Source of the DNA: Desulfofustis glycolicus DSM 9705
GTDB lineage: Bacteria > Desulfobacterota > Desulfobulbia > Desulfobulbales > Desulfocapsaceae
DNA length: 64,000 bases
Direction: 5' to 3'
NCBI RefSeq assembly: GCF_900130015.1
Contig: NZ_FQXS01000015.1
Span: forward strand, 56,755 to 120,754
The notes below the pieces were generated by a model. The model was not told the origin of the DNA, ran no database searches, and saw only the letters and a program-made list of their open reading frames with translations. Positions within the stretch are counted from its first letter, which is position 1; each line of letters starts with the position of its first letter. The translations under genes and the position numbers were made by a program. Below are positions 34,888 through 43,328 of this stretch, in pieces.

Positions 34888-35402
34888 TGCACAAGGTTCG
34901 TTTGTTGTGCCTGGTAATTGTCTTTTTCCCCCTTTTTGGCCAATTGATAGGTGCCGCCGGTGTCTCCGCCAACGGCCAGCGCAGCGAGCTCGAGCAACAG
35001 CAACGTGGCCGCAGCAACGTGCTCGAGATCGGCCCTGAAGTTCTCGAGCAATTAAGTGAACAGGAGCGCCAGTGGTATCGACGGTTCCAGGAAGGGGTAC
35101 TGTTTTTTGACGGTTGGTCGGAGATTTCCGAGGAGCTACTGGCCATCTTCCCCGAAGAAGAATGGCCGACCCGTCAAGTGATGATGCAACGGCTTGGGGT
35201 GAAAATCGGCACGGAATGGGCCAAGAATAACGAGACGCGGAAAATCGATACGGATATGATTCAGCATTGGGGTGATCTGTTGCGCGGCGCATTTCGCCAT
35301 GGTACCGAGGAAACCCTCACCGCGCTGCACAGGATAGAAGCGGAAGTCGATTCCATCCTGCTGGCCAGCGATCGATTCTCGATCACCGCCCGTGAGCCTT
35401 GA
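34887..35402 (+). CDS. Unknown exported protein at the end of the cobalamin operon
   Basis: 171 residues. A signal peptide is visible (VRLLCLVIVFFPLFGQLIG, cleavage probably near AGVSA, residue 30). The mature part is hydrophilic, mostly helical and acidic (LEIGPEVLEQLSEQERQWY, then SEELLAIFPEEEWPTRQVM), without cysteines and without a motif I recognise. It starts on the cbiC stop, so it is co-translated with the cobalamin genes. A periplasmic role in corrinoid handling is only a guess from position. No function is assigned. Confidence 0.7.
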   Translation: MHKVRLLCLVIVFFPLFGQLIGAAGVSANGQRSELEQQQRGRSNVLEIGPEVLEQLSEQERQWYRRFQEGVLFFDGWSEISEELLAIFPEEEWPTRQVMMQRLGVKIGTEWAKNNETRKIDTDMIQHWGDLLRGAFRHGTEETLTALHRIEAEVDSILLASDRFSITAREP

Positions 35403-35431
35403 CAATACGCCGGGGTAATGCTACAGAAGCG

Positions 35432-35457
35432 CCACCGGCAGAATCTACCGCCGGTGG
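35432..35457 (+). terminator. Hairpin after the cobalamin operon, without T-run
   Basis: CCACCGGC (35432-35439) pairs with GCCGGTGG (35450-35457) over a ten-base loop, thirty bases after the last gene. No T-run follows, so it may be only an RNA 3' end stabiliser or chance. Confidence 0.3.
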
Positions 35458-35608
35458 GGCAGGGTATCACTCCGTCCCGCTAACTATCAGTTTCGGATCT
35501 GAACCTCGTCGCGCTGGAGTTTGACGAGCAGTCTCCGGCAGAGACGATCAGTCCGAAAGCACAGTTTCTTGTACTTATCTCATCGCTGAAAAGAAAGGGG
35601 AACCGGCC

Positions 35609-36031
35609 ATGGAACGAACATTTGCCATTATTAAACCAGATGCCTTTGCTGCCGGTCATGCCGGCTCAATCCTGACGAGAATTTATCAGGAAGGATTTCG
35701 CGTCGTCGGCATAAAAAAGCTGTTTTTGAGTAAGATCGAAGCGGAAGGCTTTTATGCGGTTCATCGGGAGCGCCCCTTCTTCGGGGAATTGACTGACTTC
35801 ATGAGCAGCGGGCCGTGCCTGGTCATGGTCCTGGAGGCTGAGAACGGTATCAAAAAATGGCGGGAGTTGATGGGCGCCACCAATCCTGCCGAAGCGGCGT
35901 CAGGCACCCTGCGGCGCGAGTTTGGCTCGTCGGTTGGCGAAAACGCCACCCACGGATCCGATGCTCCTGAAACCGCTGCCTTCGAGATCGGTTATTTCTT
36001 TTCCGGTCTGGAGTTGTTGACCAACTCCTGA
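35609..36031 (+). CDS. ndk: Nucleoside diphosphate kinase
   Basis: 140 residues, the standard size. The N-terminal [15 protein letters not shown] and the active-site block with the phosphorylated histidine, [17 protein letters not shown], are intact. It balances nucleoside triphosphates using ATP. AAAGGGGAA precedes the ATG. The gene stands alone and converges with xseA. Confidence 0.97.
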   Translation: MERTFAIIKPDAFAAGHAGSILTRIYQEGFRVVGIKKLFLSKIEAEGFYAVHRERPFFGELTDFMSSGPCLVMVLEAENGIKKWRELMGATNPAEAASGTLRREFGSSVGENATHGSDAPETAAFEIGYFFSGLELLTNS

Positions 36032-36045
36032 ACGATCCTCGCCAC

Positions 36046-36094
36046 AGTGCTGCGACAGGGCCGGGCCTGTTCGGTCCGGCCTGCCGGCAGCACT
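36046..36094. terminator. Long hairpin between convergent ndk and xseA
   Basis: AGTGCTGC (36046-36053) pairs with GCAGCACT (36087-36094), and inside it GCCGGGCC pairs with GGTCCGGC around a short loop. It lies between two gene ends and could serve both strands, although no long T-run follows. Confidence 0.5.
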
Positions 36095-36105
36095 TGTCTC
36101 CCCCG

Positions 36106-37485
36106 TCAGTCGCCGGTATCGAGAGCCGCCTTCGGAGAAGCGGGAGACGGGTGTGTCGCGGTGACCCGTGCCTCGAGCCGGCCCCGATGCAGCGTGATGG
36201 CGATATGTTCCTCTACGGTAACTTGTTGTTCGTCGGTGATCAGGCGGCTGTCGTGATTTCGGGTCGGCATGGTGGAGACGATCGAATAGCCGCGGGCCAT
36301 TGTAGCCAGCGGGCTGAGCGAATCGAGCACGGCGGCGGCCCGCTGCAACTGATGGCGTTTTTTGTCGATGGTTTGTCGGCCGCAGATGGTCACCATCTCG
36401 CGGAGCCGGCTGACCCGGCTCTGATAGGCGTCGATGGCGTGGATCGGCGAATTATGCCGCAACCGACCGGTCAATTCGTCGGTGCGTTGCCGGGCTCGTT
36501 CCAGGCGACGGGACATGTTTTCAATCAACCGTGACGCCGCCCGGTCGAGCCGCAACGTCGGTTGACTGAACGCGGCATCGAATGTCGACAGGAAGTGGTT
36601 GAGACGATCAAGCCGGCTCCCGATCGAGTCGATGCGCCAGGTAAGACTCCGCTGCAGGCGTGCGCAAAGAGACGCTACCCGCTCGCTCAGGACACCGTTG
36701 TCGATGACCAGCAGTTCAGCTGCCCCGGTCGGCGTTGCCCCGCGGAGGTCGCTGCAGAAATCGGCAATGGTAAAATCGGTTTCATGACCGATGCCGGTAA
36801 CGATCGGGATTCGCGCCCGGTGCATCGCCCAGGCTACCTCCTCCTCGTTGAAGGCCCACAAGTCTTCAATGGAGCCGCCGCCGCGACAGAGCACGATGAC
36901 ATCGGGGTGCAGCTCATGGGCACGGTCGATGGCACCGCTGATATCCTGGGCCGCTCCTTCGCCCTGGACGCGAACCGGGATGATCTGGACCTGGAGCGAC
37001 GCCCTGCGCTTACGGCAAACGGTAAGGAAATCATGAACCGCAGCCCCGGTCGGCGACGTTATCAGCACGATTTTTTCGATGAAGCGAGGAATCGATCGTT
37101 TGGTGGCTGCATCGAACAGGCCCTGTTCTTTAAGGCGCTGTTTCAAACGTTCGAAGGCGATCTGCAGGTGCCCGGTTCCATGGAAGTCGATCGTGTCAAC
37201 GATAATCTGGTATTCGCCGCGCGGTTCGTAAACCGTAATCCGGCCGTCGCAGATGACCTGCTGGCCGTCGCACGGATCCCGGGACAGAAACGACTGCTGA
37301 TTTTTGAACAAAACCGCCCTGATCTGACACTGCGCATCCTTAAGCAGAAAATAATAATGACCGGAGAACGGGCGCCGCAGACCGGAAATCTCTCCGGCCA
37401 CACGGACAAATCGGTACCTGCCTTCCAGCAGCTGGGAGATGTCTTTGGTCAGTTCACTGACGGTTTTGACGTCCTTGACAATCAT
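36106..37485 (-). CDS. xseA: Exodeoxyribonuclease VII large subunit
   Basis: 459 residues. The N-terminal OB domain (about 1-100: TVSELTKDISQLLEGRYRFV, VAGEISGLRRPFSGHYYF) precedes the catalytic region (SPTGAAVHDFLTVCRKR, then IVLCRGGGSIEDLWAFNEE, then PIVTGIGHETDFTIADF) and a coiled-coil (about 280-400). The enzyme degrades single-stranded DNA into oligonucleotides. The small subunit gene xseB is not adjacent in the window. Confidence 0.95.
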   Translation of the reverse strand: MIVKDVKTVSELTKDISQLLEGRYRFVRVAGEISGLRRPFSGHYYFLLKDAQCQIRAVLFKNQQSFLSRDPCDGQQVICDGRITVYEPRGEYQIIVDTIDFHGTGHLQIAFERLKQRLKEQGLFDAATKRSIPRFIEKIVLITSPTGAAVHDFLTVCRKRRASLQVQIIPVRVQGEGAAQDISGAIDRAHELHPDVIVLCRGGGSIEDLWAFNEEEVAWAMHRARIPIVTGIGHETDFTIADFCSDLRGATPTGAAELLVIDNGVLSERVASLCARLQRSLTWRIDSIGSRLDRLNHFLSTFDAAFSQPTLRLDRAASRLIENMSRRLERARQRTDELTGRLRHNSPIHAIDAYQSRVSRLREMVTICGRQTIDKKRHQLQRAAAVLDSLSPLATMARGYSIVSTMPTRNHDSRLITDEQQVTVEEHIAITLHRGRLEARVTATHPSPASPKAALDTGD

Positions 37486-37627
37486 TGCGGATGCTCTGGT
37501 CAGAGGATTTGGCCGGGAATTTTCCAGCGTTTACCGATGGACACCCGGATGCATTTGTACTATAAATGACAGCCTGAAATTTACCCGGAAAATGTGATAT
37601 CGGCAATTGATCGATGCGGAGACCGTC

Positions 37628-38320
37628 ATGGCCAAAGAAGATGTGTTTGTAAAACCGTATGTCGACGAGCGCGACAAAAACAATCTCGAAGGGTTGCTGG
37701 AACAATTCAATCTGCCGCCGGCATGGATCGCTTTTGTCAAACGGCATACGCGCACTATCCAGATAGTTGCGGCGCTTATCGTCGTCGGTGTGGTCGCCGG
37801 CTCATGGTACGGTTCATATCGGCAAAACAGAATCGAAGAGGCCTCCGCGGCACTTGCCGAGGCCGTCGAACACAACGGCCAGGAACTGATTGGAGCGCTG
37901 ACGGCCGTTGAAGAATCCTACAGCGGCACCGATGCCGCACTCTGGGCAAAGATCTCCCGAGCCCATGAACAGGCGAGCAGCGGCGACGTCGAGCGGGCCC
38001 GACAGACCTATATCGAGGTACGTGAAGAAATCGGTGGCTCGTCGCCGTTGCGACCGCTGCTGACTTATGGCATTGCGCTGACCAGCGAGGTACTGGCCGA
38101 TTTCGACCGGGCGCGGGCCGCCTATGAAACGCTGAAAACCACCGAGGGTTTTGCCGATATCGGCTATCTCGGCCTCGGTCGGGTTTATGAGTTGTCCGGC
38201 CAGAGCGAACAGGCTGTGCAGGTCTACGAGCAATATCTGACGAATGCTGCCGGACAGGGCGGCAGCGGCCAGCGTGGTCTGGTCGAAGAGAAGATTGCCA
38301 GCCTCAAGGCGACGCTGTGA
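37628..38320 (+). CDS. YfgM-like membrane-anchored TPR protein
   Basis: 230 residues from the ATG at 37628, which has GCGGAG upstream. One transmembrane helix (about 43-63, IVAALIVVGVVAGSWYGSY) follows a short cytoplasmic N-terminus, and the rest is TPR-like helical repeat (EEASAALAEAVEH, LGRVYELSGQSEQAVQVYEQY). YfgM proteins associate with the Sec translocon and periplasmic chaperones in E. coli (known). Its stop overlaps the panC GTG start. The connection with pantothenate synthesis is probably only transcriptional. Confidence 0.75.
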   Translation: MAKEDVFVKPYVDERDKNNLEGLLEQFNLPPAWIAFVKRHTRTIQIVAALIVVGVVAGSWYGSYRQNRIEEASAALAEAVEHNGQELIGALTAVEESYSGTDAALWAKISRAHEQASSGDVERARQTYIEVREEIGGSSPLRPLLTYGIALTSEVLADFDRARAAYETLKTTEGFADIGYLGLGRVYELSGQSEQAVQVYEQYLTNAAGQGGSGQRGLVEEKIASLKATL

Positions 38321-39177
38321 TCGTCGAATCGTCAATCCGGAAAACCAGGGAGATGATCGGCCGATGGCGGCGCCAGGGCGACCGGGTCGGCCTGGTACCG
38401 ACCATGGGCTTTTACCATGCCGGTCATTGCGCCTTGATGGACAAGGCGCGAGAGTTGGCCGACCGGGTGGTGGTCAGTCTCTTTGTCAATCCGACGCAAT
38501 TCGGTCCCAGTGAAGATTTCACCGTTTACCCGCGCGATCTTGACGGGGATTGCGACAAGGCCAGGGCCAGGGGGGTCGATCTACTCTTTTGTCCGGAAGT
38601 TGACGCGATATACGGGCCCGAAGACCAGACGATCGTTGAAGTCGGACCCCTCAGCCAGGGACTCTGCGGCGCCGGTAGACCTGGACATTTTCGCGGTGTG
38701 ACCACCGTTGTGACTAAGTTGTTCAATATCCTCGATCCCGATTACGCGGTTTTTGGTGAAAAGGATTTCCAGCAACTGGCCGTCGTCAAACGGCTGGTGG
38801 CCGACCTGCACTTGCCGGTGCAGATTGTCGGTCATCCAACCGTTCGGGAAGAAGACGGCCTGGCCATGAGTTCACGAAATGTTTATCTGTCTGAGGACGA
38901 GCGGCGTGCGGCACTGGTTCTCTATCGGGCCCTCCTGACCGTCCAGCAGGAGGCGCAGCGGGCCGGATTCGAGATACCGGCGGCCGAGTTGCGTGAGATC
39001 GGCCGGAAGATGATTGCGGCGGAACCGTTGTGCAGCGTTGAATATTTCACCATTATCGAAGAAGTATCGTTGCAGGAACGCGATCGGGTGGATTCCGGAT
39101 GCCGCGTTATCGGCGCCATGCAGGTCGGCAGCAGGGTGCGGCTGATCGACAACCTGGCACTAATGACGCTCAGTTGA
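38317..39177 (+). CDS. panC: Pantothenate synthetase
   Basis: 286 residues from a GTG overlapping the previous stop (GTGA). The HIGH-like motif is MGFYHAGHCALM, and VNPTQFGPSEDF, HFRGVTTVVTKLFNI, VFGEKDFQQLAVVKRL and the KMSKS-like AMSSRNVYLS follow in order. It condenses pantoate and beta-alanine using ATP. panD, which makes beta-alanine, follows 30 bases later; panB is not in the window. Confidence 0.97.
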   Translation: MIVESSIRKTREMIGRWRRQGDRVGLVPTMGFYHAGHCALMDKARELADRVVVSLFVNPTQFGPSEDFTVYPRDLDGDCDKARARGVDLLFCPEVDAIYGPEDQTIVEVGPLSQGLCGAGRPGHFRGVTTVVTKLFNILDPDYAVFGEKDFQQLAVVKRLVADLHLPVQIVGHPTVREEDGLAMSSRNVYLSEDERRAALVLYRALLTVQQEAQRAGFEIPAAELREIGRKMIAAEPLCSVEYFTIIEEVSLQERDRVDSGCRVIGAMQVGSRVRLIDNLALMTLS

Positions 39178-39207
39178 CCGGCCCCCACTGATAAAAAGAC
39201 GAGTGAG

Positions 39208-39579
39208 ATGAGAATTATGCAGGAGTTTATGCTCAAAGCCAAGCTGCATCGGGCCACCATAACCCATGCAGAACTATCTTATGAAGGCAGTCTGTCCATC
39301 GATCAGGAGTTGATGGCGGCCGTCGGGCTGCGTGAGTTCGAACGGATCCATATTTACAATATCAACAATGGCGAGCGGTTTGAAACCTACGCCATAAAGG
39401 CGCCCGGCGGCAGCGGCACGGTCGGGTTGAACGGCGCGGCAGCCAGGAAGGGGATGGTCGGCGATCTGATAATCATCGTCAGCTACTGCCTGGTCGACGC
39501 GGCCGATCTGGCGAACTATCGACCGCAGATCGCCTTGCTCGGATCGAATAATCGTATCAAAGAGATGATCGCCGGGTAA
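39208..39579 (+). CDS. panD: Aspartate 1-decarboxylase
   Basis: 123 residues from ATG 39208; ATGs at 39217 and 39229 are also in frame, and the last aligns best with the E. coli start. MLKAKLHRATITHAELSYEGS contains the Gly-Ser self-cleavage site that yields the pyruvoyl group (split here as LSYEG and SLSID). NGERFETYAIKA and LNGAAARKGMVGDLIIIV are typical. It makes beta-alanine for pantothenate. Confidence 0.96.
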   Translation: MRIMQEFMLKAKLHRATITHAELSYEGSLSIDQELMAAVGLREFERIHIYNINNGERFETYAIKAPGGSGTVGLNGAAARKGMVGDLIIIVSYCLVDAADLANYRPQIALLGSNNRIKEMIAG

Positions 39580-39609
39580 CCGGTCGATGAGAGCAGAGGA
39601 GAGAAGAGA

Positions 39610-40812
39610 ATGCCTGGTTTCGAAGTGTTGGGAAAGGAAGAGCGGCAGCAGATCATGGAGGTTCTGGACACCGGTGTCTTGTTTCGTTATGAATTTGCTG
39701 AACAGCGACGGGGCATCTACAAGGTTCGAGAATTCGAACAGGCGTTTGCGGCCTATACCGGAGCCGCCTGCGCTCAGGCGGTAACGTCGGGTACCGCGGC
39801 CCTGAAAGTGGCGCTCAGGGCCCTCGGCATCGGCCCGGGTGATGAAGTGATTACCCAGGGATTCACCTTCGTCGCCACCTGGGAGGCGATTCTCGAGGTT
39901 GGGGCCATTCCGGTCTTTGCCGAAATCGATCAGACCCTGGCCATGGATCCCGGCGACCTGAAAAAGAAGATCACCGACCGGACGGCCTGCATCATTCCGG
40001 TGCACATGCTCGGCGGTGCTGCCGATATCGACCGTATCACCGCCATTGGTGCAGAAGCGGGCGTTCCGGTGCTGGAAGACACGGCACAGGCGGCCGGTGG
40101 TCGAGTTGGCGGCCGTCATCTGGGAACATTCGGCAGATGCGGCACCTTCTCCTTTGATCCTGTCAAGACGCTGACCACCGGAGAAGGAGGTATGATCATC
40201 ACCGATGACGAGGAGTTGTGGCGGGCCATGTCCGAGTATCACGACCATGGCCACGATCATCTGCCCAATGCCGGTGGCAGGGGCGGGGAGGGGCGTCACT
40301 TTCTCGGTGATAATTACCGGATGATGGAATTGCAGGGTGCCATCGGACTTGCTCAGTTGGCCAAGCTCGATGCAATGATCGAATCCCAGCGAGCACATAA
40401 GAGTCGCTTGCAGGAGGCTGCTGCCGTGCTGCCGGGAGTCGAATTTCGCAAACATCCCGATGCAGCCGGTGATTCCGCTACCTTCTTCGCTTTTATTCTG
40501 CAAGATGAAGAGCAGCAGCGGCGCGTCAATACCGTTCTTTGCGAGCAGGGTGTCGGAGCAATCTCTTTTGCCGATAACAGCTGGCACTTCTACCCGCGCT
40601 GGGAGCACTTGTTGGCCGGTTCTTCGCGGGTTGCGAGCGGTTGGCCGTTTGCCGAGCCGGGCGGCCGTAAACGGGTGGTCTACGATCCCGATGCGCTGCC
40701 TGCGTCGGTCGAATTGATGAAGCGGACGCTGGTCTACCCGGTTTCCATCAAAATGCCGGAGAGCCGTCTGGCGCAGATTGCCACGGCTTTGCAAATGGCG
40801 GCTGACGCGTAA
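39610..40812 (+). CDS. DegT/DnrJ/EryC1-family PLP aminotransferase
   Basis: 400 residues. The fold is seen in VTSGTAALKVALRALGIGPGDEVI, VLEDTAQAAGG and the PLP lysine in FSFDPVKTLTTGEGG; these three regions are diagnostic. Members usually aminate keto-sugars on nucleotide-sugars, but this one has no sugar genes around it; it follows panC-panD and precedes a terminator. The histidine-rich EYHDHGHDHLPN stretch (about 210) is unusual. Substrate unknown. Confidence 0.85.
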   Translation: MPGFEVLGKEERQQIMEVLDTGVLFRYEFAEQRRGIYKVREFEQAFAAYTGAACAQAVTSGTAALKVALRALGIGPGDEVITQGFTFVATWEAILEVGAIPVFAEIDQTLAMDPGDLKKKITDRTACIIPVHMLGGAADIDRITAIGAEAGVPVLEDTAQAAGGRVGGRHLGTFGRCGTFSFDPVKTLTTGEGGMIITDDEELWRAMSEYHDHGHDHLPNAGGRGGEGRHFLGDNYRMMELQGAIGLAQLAKLDAMIESQRAHKSRLQEAAAVLPGVEFRKHPDAAGDSATFFAFILQDEEQQRRVNTVLCEQGVGAISFADNSWHFYPRWEHLLAGSSRVASGWPFAEPGGRKRVVYDPDALPASVELMKRTLVYPVSIKMPESRLAQIATALQMAADA

Positions 40813-40831
40813 GCTGTTTGCCGACAGGAAG

Positions 40832-40865
40832 CGGCCGGTTGAAGCGATTCGCCGGCCGTTTTTAT
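40832..40865. terminator. Terminator between the DegT gene and the convergent hydrolase gene
   Basis: CGGCCGG (40832-40838) pairs with CCGGCCG (40852-40858) and is followed by TTTTTAT. It lies 20 bases after the DegT stop and next to the end of the minus-strand hydrolase gene. Confidence 0.8.
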
Positions 40866-40870
40866 TTCGT

Positions 40871-41233
40871 TTATTTGTAGAACTTGTGGGAACCGAACTG
40901 GGCGATGTAGGTATAGTCGGAAACCCAATCGGGAGTAATCGAGTCGAGGTGGTAATGGGTTGCGCCGGCCGTAAAGTCCGGTGTTTGCAAGGCAATCAGA
41001 ACGGAGCGCAGGCTGCGCAGAAAGGCGTCAGGGTCCTCGGGCAGATATGATTGCTTCTGAAAGGTCCAGCTGAACTGATACGGCTGCCGTACTACCTCCT
41101 GAATTGGCAGGTGCTGTTCAAGCGCCCGGTTCAGCGTCACATGAACGATTGCCACCTGACCTATCTGCGGTTCGGATCGGGCTTCGTGATAGACGTTGAG
41201 GGTCAGCCATAGCAGGCCTTCGAGTAGGGTCAT
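40871..41233 (-). CDS. SleB/CwlJ-type cell-wall hydrolase domain protein
   Basis: 120 residues, a single Hydrolase_2 domain. The catalytic glutamate lies in LNVYHEARSEP at the N-terminus; QVAIVHVTLNRAL, YQFSWTF and ATHYHLDSI follow as in SleB/CwlJ lytic transglycosylases of spore germination and their relatives in non-sporing bacteria. No signal peptide is visible, so export is unexplained. GGGGAGGATG precedes the ATG. It could also be a phage-derived remnant. Confidence 0.82.
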   Translation of the reverse strand: MTLLEGLLWLTLNVYHEARSEPQIGQVAIVHVTLNRALEQHLPIQEVVRQPYQFSWTFQKQSYLPEDPDAFLRSLRSVLIALQTPDFTAGATHYHLDSITPDWVSDYTYIAQFGSHKFYK

Positions 41234-41663
41234 AGTGCATCCTCCCCGGAACTGATTACGATGTTCATTGCGTGTGTTAGCGATCGACTTGATTCGCCTT
41301 ACCCGGCTCCTTCGAGTCGGTGGTGGATGAGAGAGGATACGTTCTTGTTAGCAGGTCTTTGATCATCTGTTCTTGTCGAGGAGCGTAAGCCCCCGCTCTA
41401 CACGGTTGACGAAAATATAATGGCGATCGGACCACAGTCAAGCAAAAACCGGACGCCTTGCTGCGGCCTGATCCGGCGCCGGGGCTCATCCGTTTTTGCG
41501 GGGGCGGAAAAACTTTAATGACTCCGTTACTTTGGTAGGCGGGCGCGGCTCGCATCGGCACTGACTTCTGTTGCCCCTTTTTGCAGCATTCATTCGTTCT
41601 GCTGCATTATCGACTGCTCCACTGATCGTGGATAGGACTATCTCTCTTTATGGAGGAACCGAG
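41234..41663. other. 430-base gene-free region between divergent genes
   Basis: It separates the minus-strand hydrolase gene from the LUD gene. A minus-strand open frame of 94 codons has no recognisable protein character. A TATAAT-like box lies around 41416 but no -35 box is well placed on the plus strand. No RNA gene was recognised. Confidence 0.4.
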
Positions 41664-42320
41664 ATGGAGGTATGGCACGAGCACTTTTGGCAGCTCCGGT
41701 TGGAGCATTGTCGTGAGGCCTTGACAAGAAACAATTTTCGCGTCGTCATTGCCAATTCCTGCAGCGAAGCTCGAGCGATATTCAACGAAACAATTCTTCC
41801 TACGCTTTCCGTGCAGACGGTGTCATGGGCCGATTCGATGAGTCTCGAGGCGACCGGCATCCTTACCGATGCGAAAAATCTGCCGGGAGTCACGGTTATC
41901 GAGACCTTTGCCGAAGGCGTGCCGCGGGAGGAACTACTCGAGCGACGCCGGCAGGCGCTGCTCGTTGATCTTTTTTTGACCGGTAGCAACGGTGTTACCG
42001 AGGCGGGGCAGCTCGTCAACCTGGACATGGTCGGCAATCGGGTCGGAGCGATAACCTTCGGTCCGCGTGCGGTGGTTCTGGTTATTGGCCGAAACAAAGT
42101 AGTTGCCGATGTGGACGAAGCACGCCGGCGCATCAAGAGGATTGCCGCACCGCTCAACGCCCTGCGTCATGATGGTTGGAAAATGCCGTGTCGAAAAACA
42201 TCATTTTGTCACGATTGCCGAAGTCCGGATCGAATTTGCAACACCTGGACCATCACCGAAAAGTCTTATCCAAAGGGTAGGATTTCCATCATTCTCGTTA
42301 ACGAAGATCTCGGTTTATAA
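41664..42320 (+). CDS. LUD-domain protein (LutC/DUF162 family)
   Basis: 218 residues from the ATG at 41664, preceded by TGGAGGAA. Most of the protein is one LUD domain: NFRVVIANSCSEARAIF, GVTEAGQLVNLDMVGNRV and GPRAVVLVIGRNKVV. The C-terminus has a cysteine set, MPCRKTSFCHDCRSPDRICN, common in this family. LutABC relatives support lactate oxidation (known), but LutA and LutB are absent here. It lies upstream of the GntR regulator and frd genes in the same direction, about 200 bases away. Confidence 0.85.
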   Translation: MEVWHEHFWQLRLEHCREALTRNNFRVVIANSCSEARAIFNETILPTLSVQTVSWADSMSLEATGILTDAKNLPGVTVIETFAEGVPREELLERRRQALLVDLFLTGSNGVTEAGQLVNLDMVGNRVGAITFGPRAVVLVIGRNKVVADVDEARRRIKRIAAPLNALRHDGWKMPCRKTSFCHDCRSPDRICNTWTITEKSYPKGRISIILVNEDLGL

Positions 42321-42371
42321 GCACTTGTGGTAAACCGGTGTTGCGGCCGGTTCCCGAGAGAACGAATTTCC

Positions 42372-42425
42372 TTGCCCTTTGGAATAGAGCGCGGTAAATT
42401 GTCGACAATTGCAGTATCGACAATA
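42372..42425 (+). promoter_or_regulatory. Promoter with overlapping palindromic operator upstream of the GntR gene
   Basis: TTGCCC (42372-42377) and TAAATT (42395-42400) are 17 bases apart. AATTGTCGACAATT (42397-42410) is a perfect 14-base palindrome covering the -10 end and the probable start. TCGACAAT recurs at 42418-42425. The TTGTcgACAA core resembles the GT-N(2-3)-AC operators bound by FadR-type GntR proteins, so autoregulation is likely (inference). Confidence 0.55.
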
Positions 42426-42526
42426 ATACAACCACCGGTGGCTCGTTTTTTTGTTGCGTGAAACCGCCTTCAGGCAGCTACGATATGGCGCTGAACAGGC
42501 ACGCCGGGTGGGAGGAACGTTTTCTG

Positions 42527-43306
42527 ATGGCACTGACGCAGGCAGGAGACAATGAGGGGGGGCGAAAACCGGTTGGACTTGGTGCCCAGGTCGCCGAAAT
42601 GCTGACCACGGCGATCCTGGAGGGGCAGTTCAAGGGTGGAGATCAGCTTGTCGAACAGGACCTGCAGCATCATTTCGGAGTCAGCCGGTCGCCGCTCCGC
42701 GAAGCCTTCAGAGAGCTTGAAAAAAACGGCCTTGTCGACATTTTGCCGCGACGCGGCACTTTTGTCAAACGTATCAGCCGCACCGACATCCAGCAGCATT
42801 TTCCGGTGCGGGCCGTCCTTGAAGGGCTTGCGGCCCGGCTTGCGGCCCTCGCCATGAAGCAGGATACACTGGCCGCCCTGGCCGACACCCTGGATATGAT
42901 GAAAACCGCGGTGGCAGGAGGAGATACCAGAGCCTACTACCGTCATCACCTGATCTTTCACGAACACTTCATCAAAGCTTCGGGCAACGAGTTGCTCATC
43001 GCAACGCTGCGGACGCTGCGGATGCAGAATCTGTGGCATCGCTTTTCCTACCAGTACTACCAGGAGAGCCTGGAAAACAGTTGCCAGGTCCATCAGCAGA
43101 TTTACGATATGTTTGCCGATCCGCATGCCGATGTCGATGAGATCGGCCGATTGGTAGAGGATCATATCAATATCGCCCTGGATCGGTTTCTCGACTATTT
43201 GAGCAAGTGCGAGCGGCCCGGCGGTCGTGGACTGACGCCGGTTGAACGGGATAAAGCGGCGGGCAAGAAACGACGGGAAAACAGCAAACAACGGGACCAT
43301 CAATGA
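42527..43306 (+). CDS. GntR-family transcriptional regulator, FadR/FCD subfamily
   Basis: 259 residues from the ATG at 42527, which has GGAGGAA at ideal spacing; earlier in-frame starts (GTG 42458, ATG 42485) lack one. A winged helix-turn-helix covers about residues 15-85 (LTTAILEGQFKGGDQLVEQ, FGVSRSPLREAFRELEKNGLV is the recognition region given here in part as FGVSRSPLREAFREL). The FCD ligand-binding domain follows (about 90-225: FPVRAVLEGLAARLAA, FHEHFIKASGN), with histidines that bind a metal and carboxylates in relatives. It probably senses an organic acid and controls the following frdCAB and MmgE/PrpD genes. Confidence 0.92.
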   Translation: MALTQAGDNEGGRKPVGLGAQVAEMLTTAILEGQFKGGDQLVEQDLQHHFGVSRSPLREAFRELEKNGLVDILPRRGTFVKRISRTDIQQHFPVRAVLEGLAARLAALAMKQDTLAALADTLDMMKTAVAGGDTRAYYRHHLIFHEHFIKASGNELLIATLRTLRMQNLWHRFSYQYYQESLENSCQVHQQIYDMFADPHADVDEIGRLVEDHINIALDRFLDYLSKCERPGGRGLTPVERDKAAGKKRRENSKQRDHQ

Positions 43307-43328
43307 GATTTGCGAGCGGAGCGTTATC

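Noticed and set aside
39274..40995. Open frame of 573 codons on the minus strand
   Set aside because: It lies opposite panD and the DegT gene, both with diagnostic motifs; the minus-strand product is low-complexity and unrecognisable.
41277..41561. Possible 94-residue minus-strand protein
   Set aside because: Proline- and arginine-rich shadow-like composition, no ribosome site and no recognisable motif.
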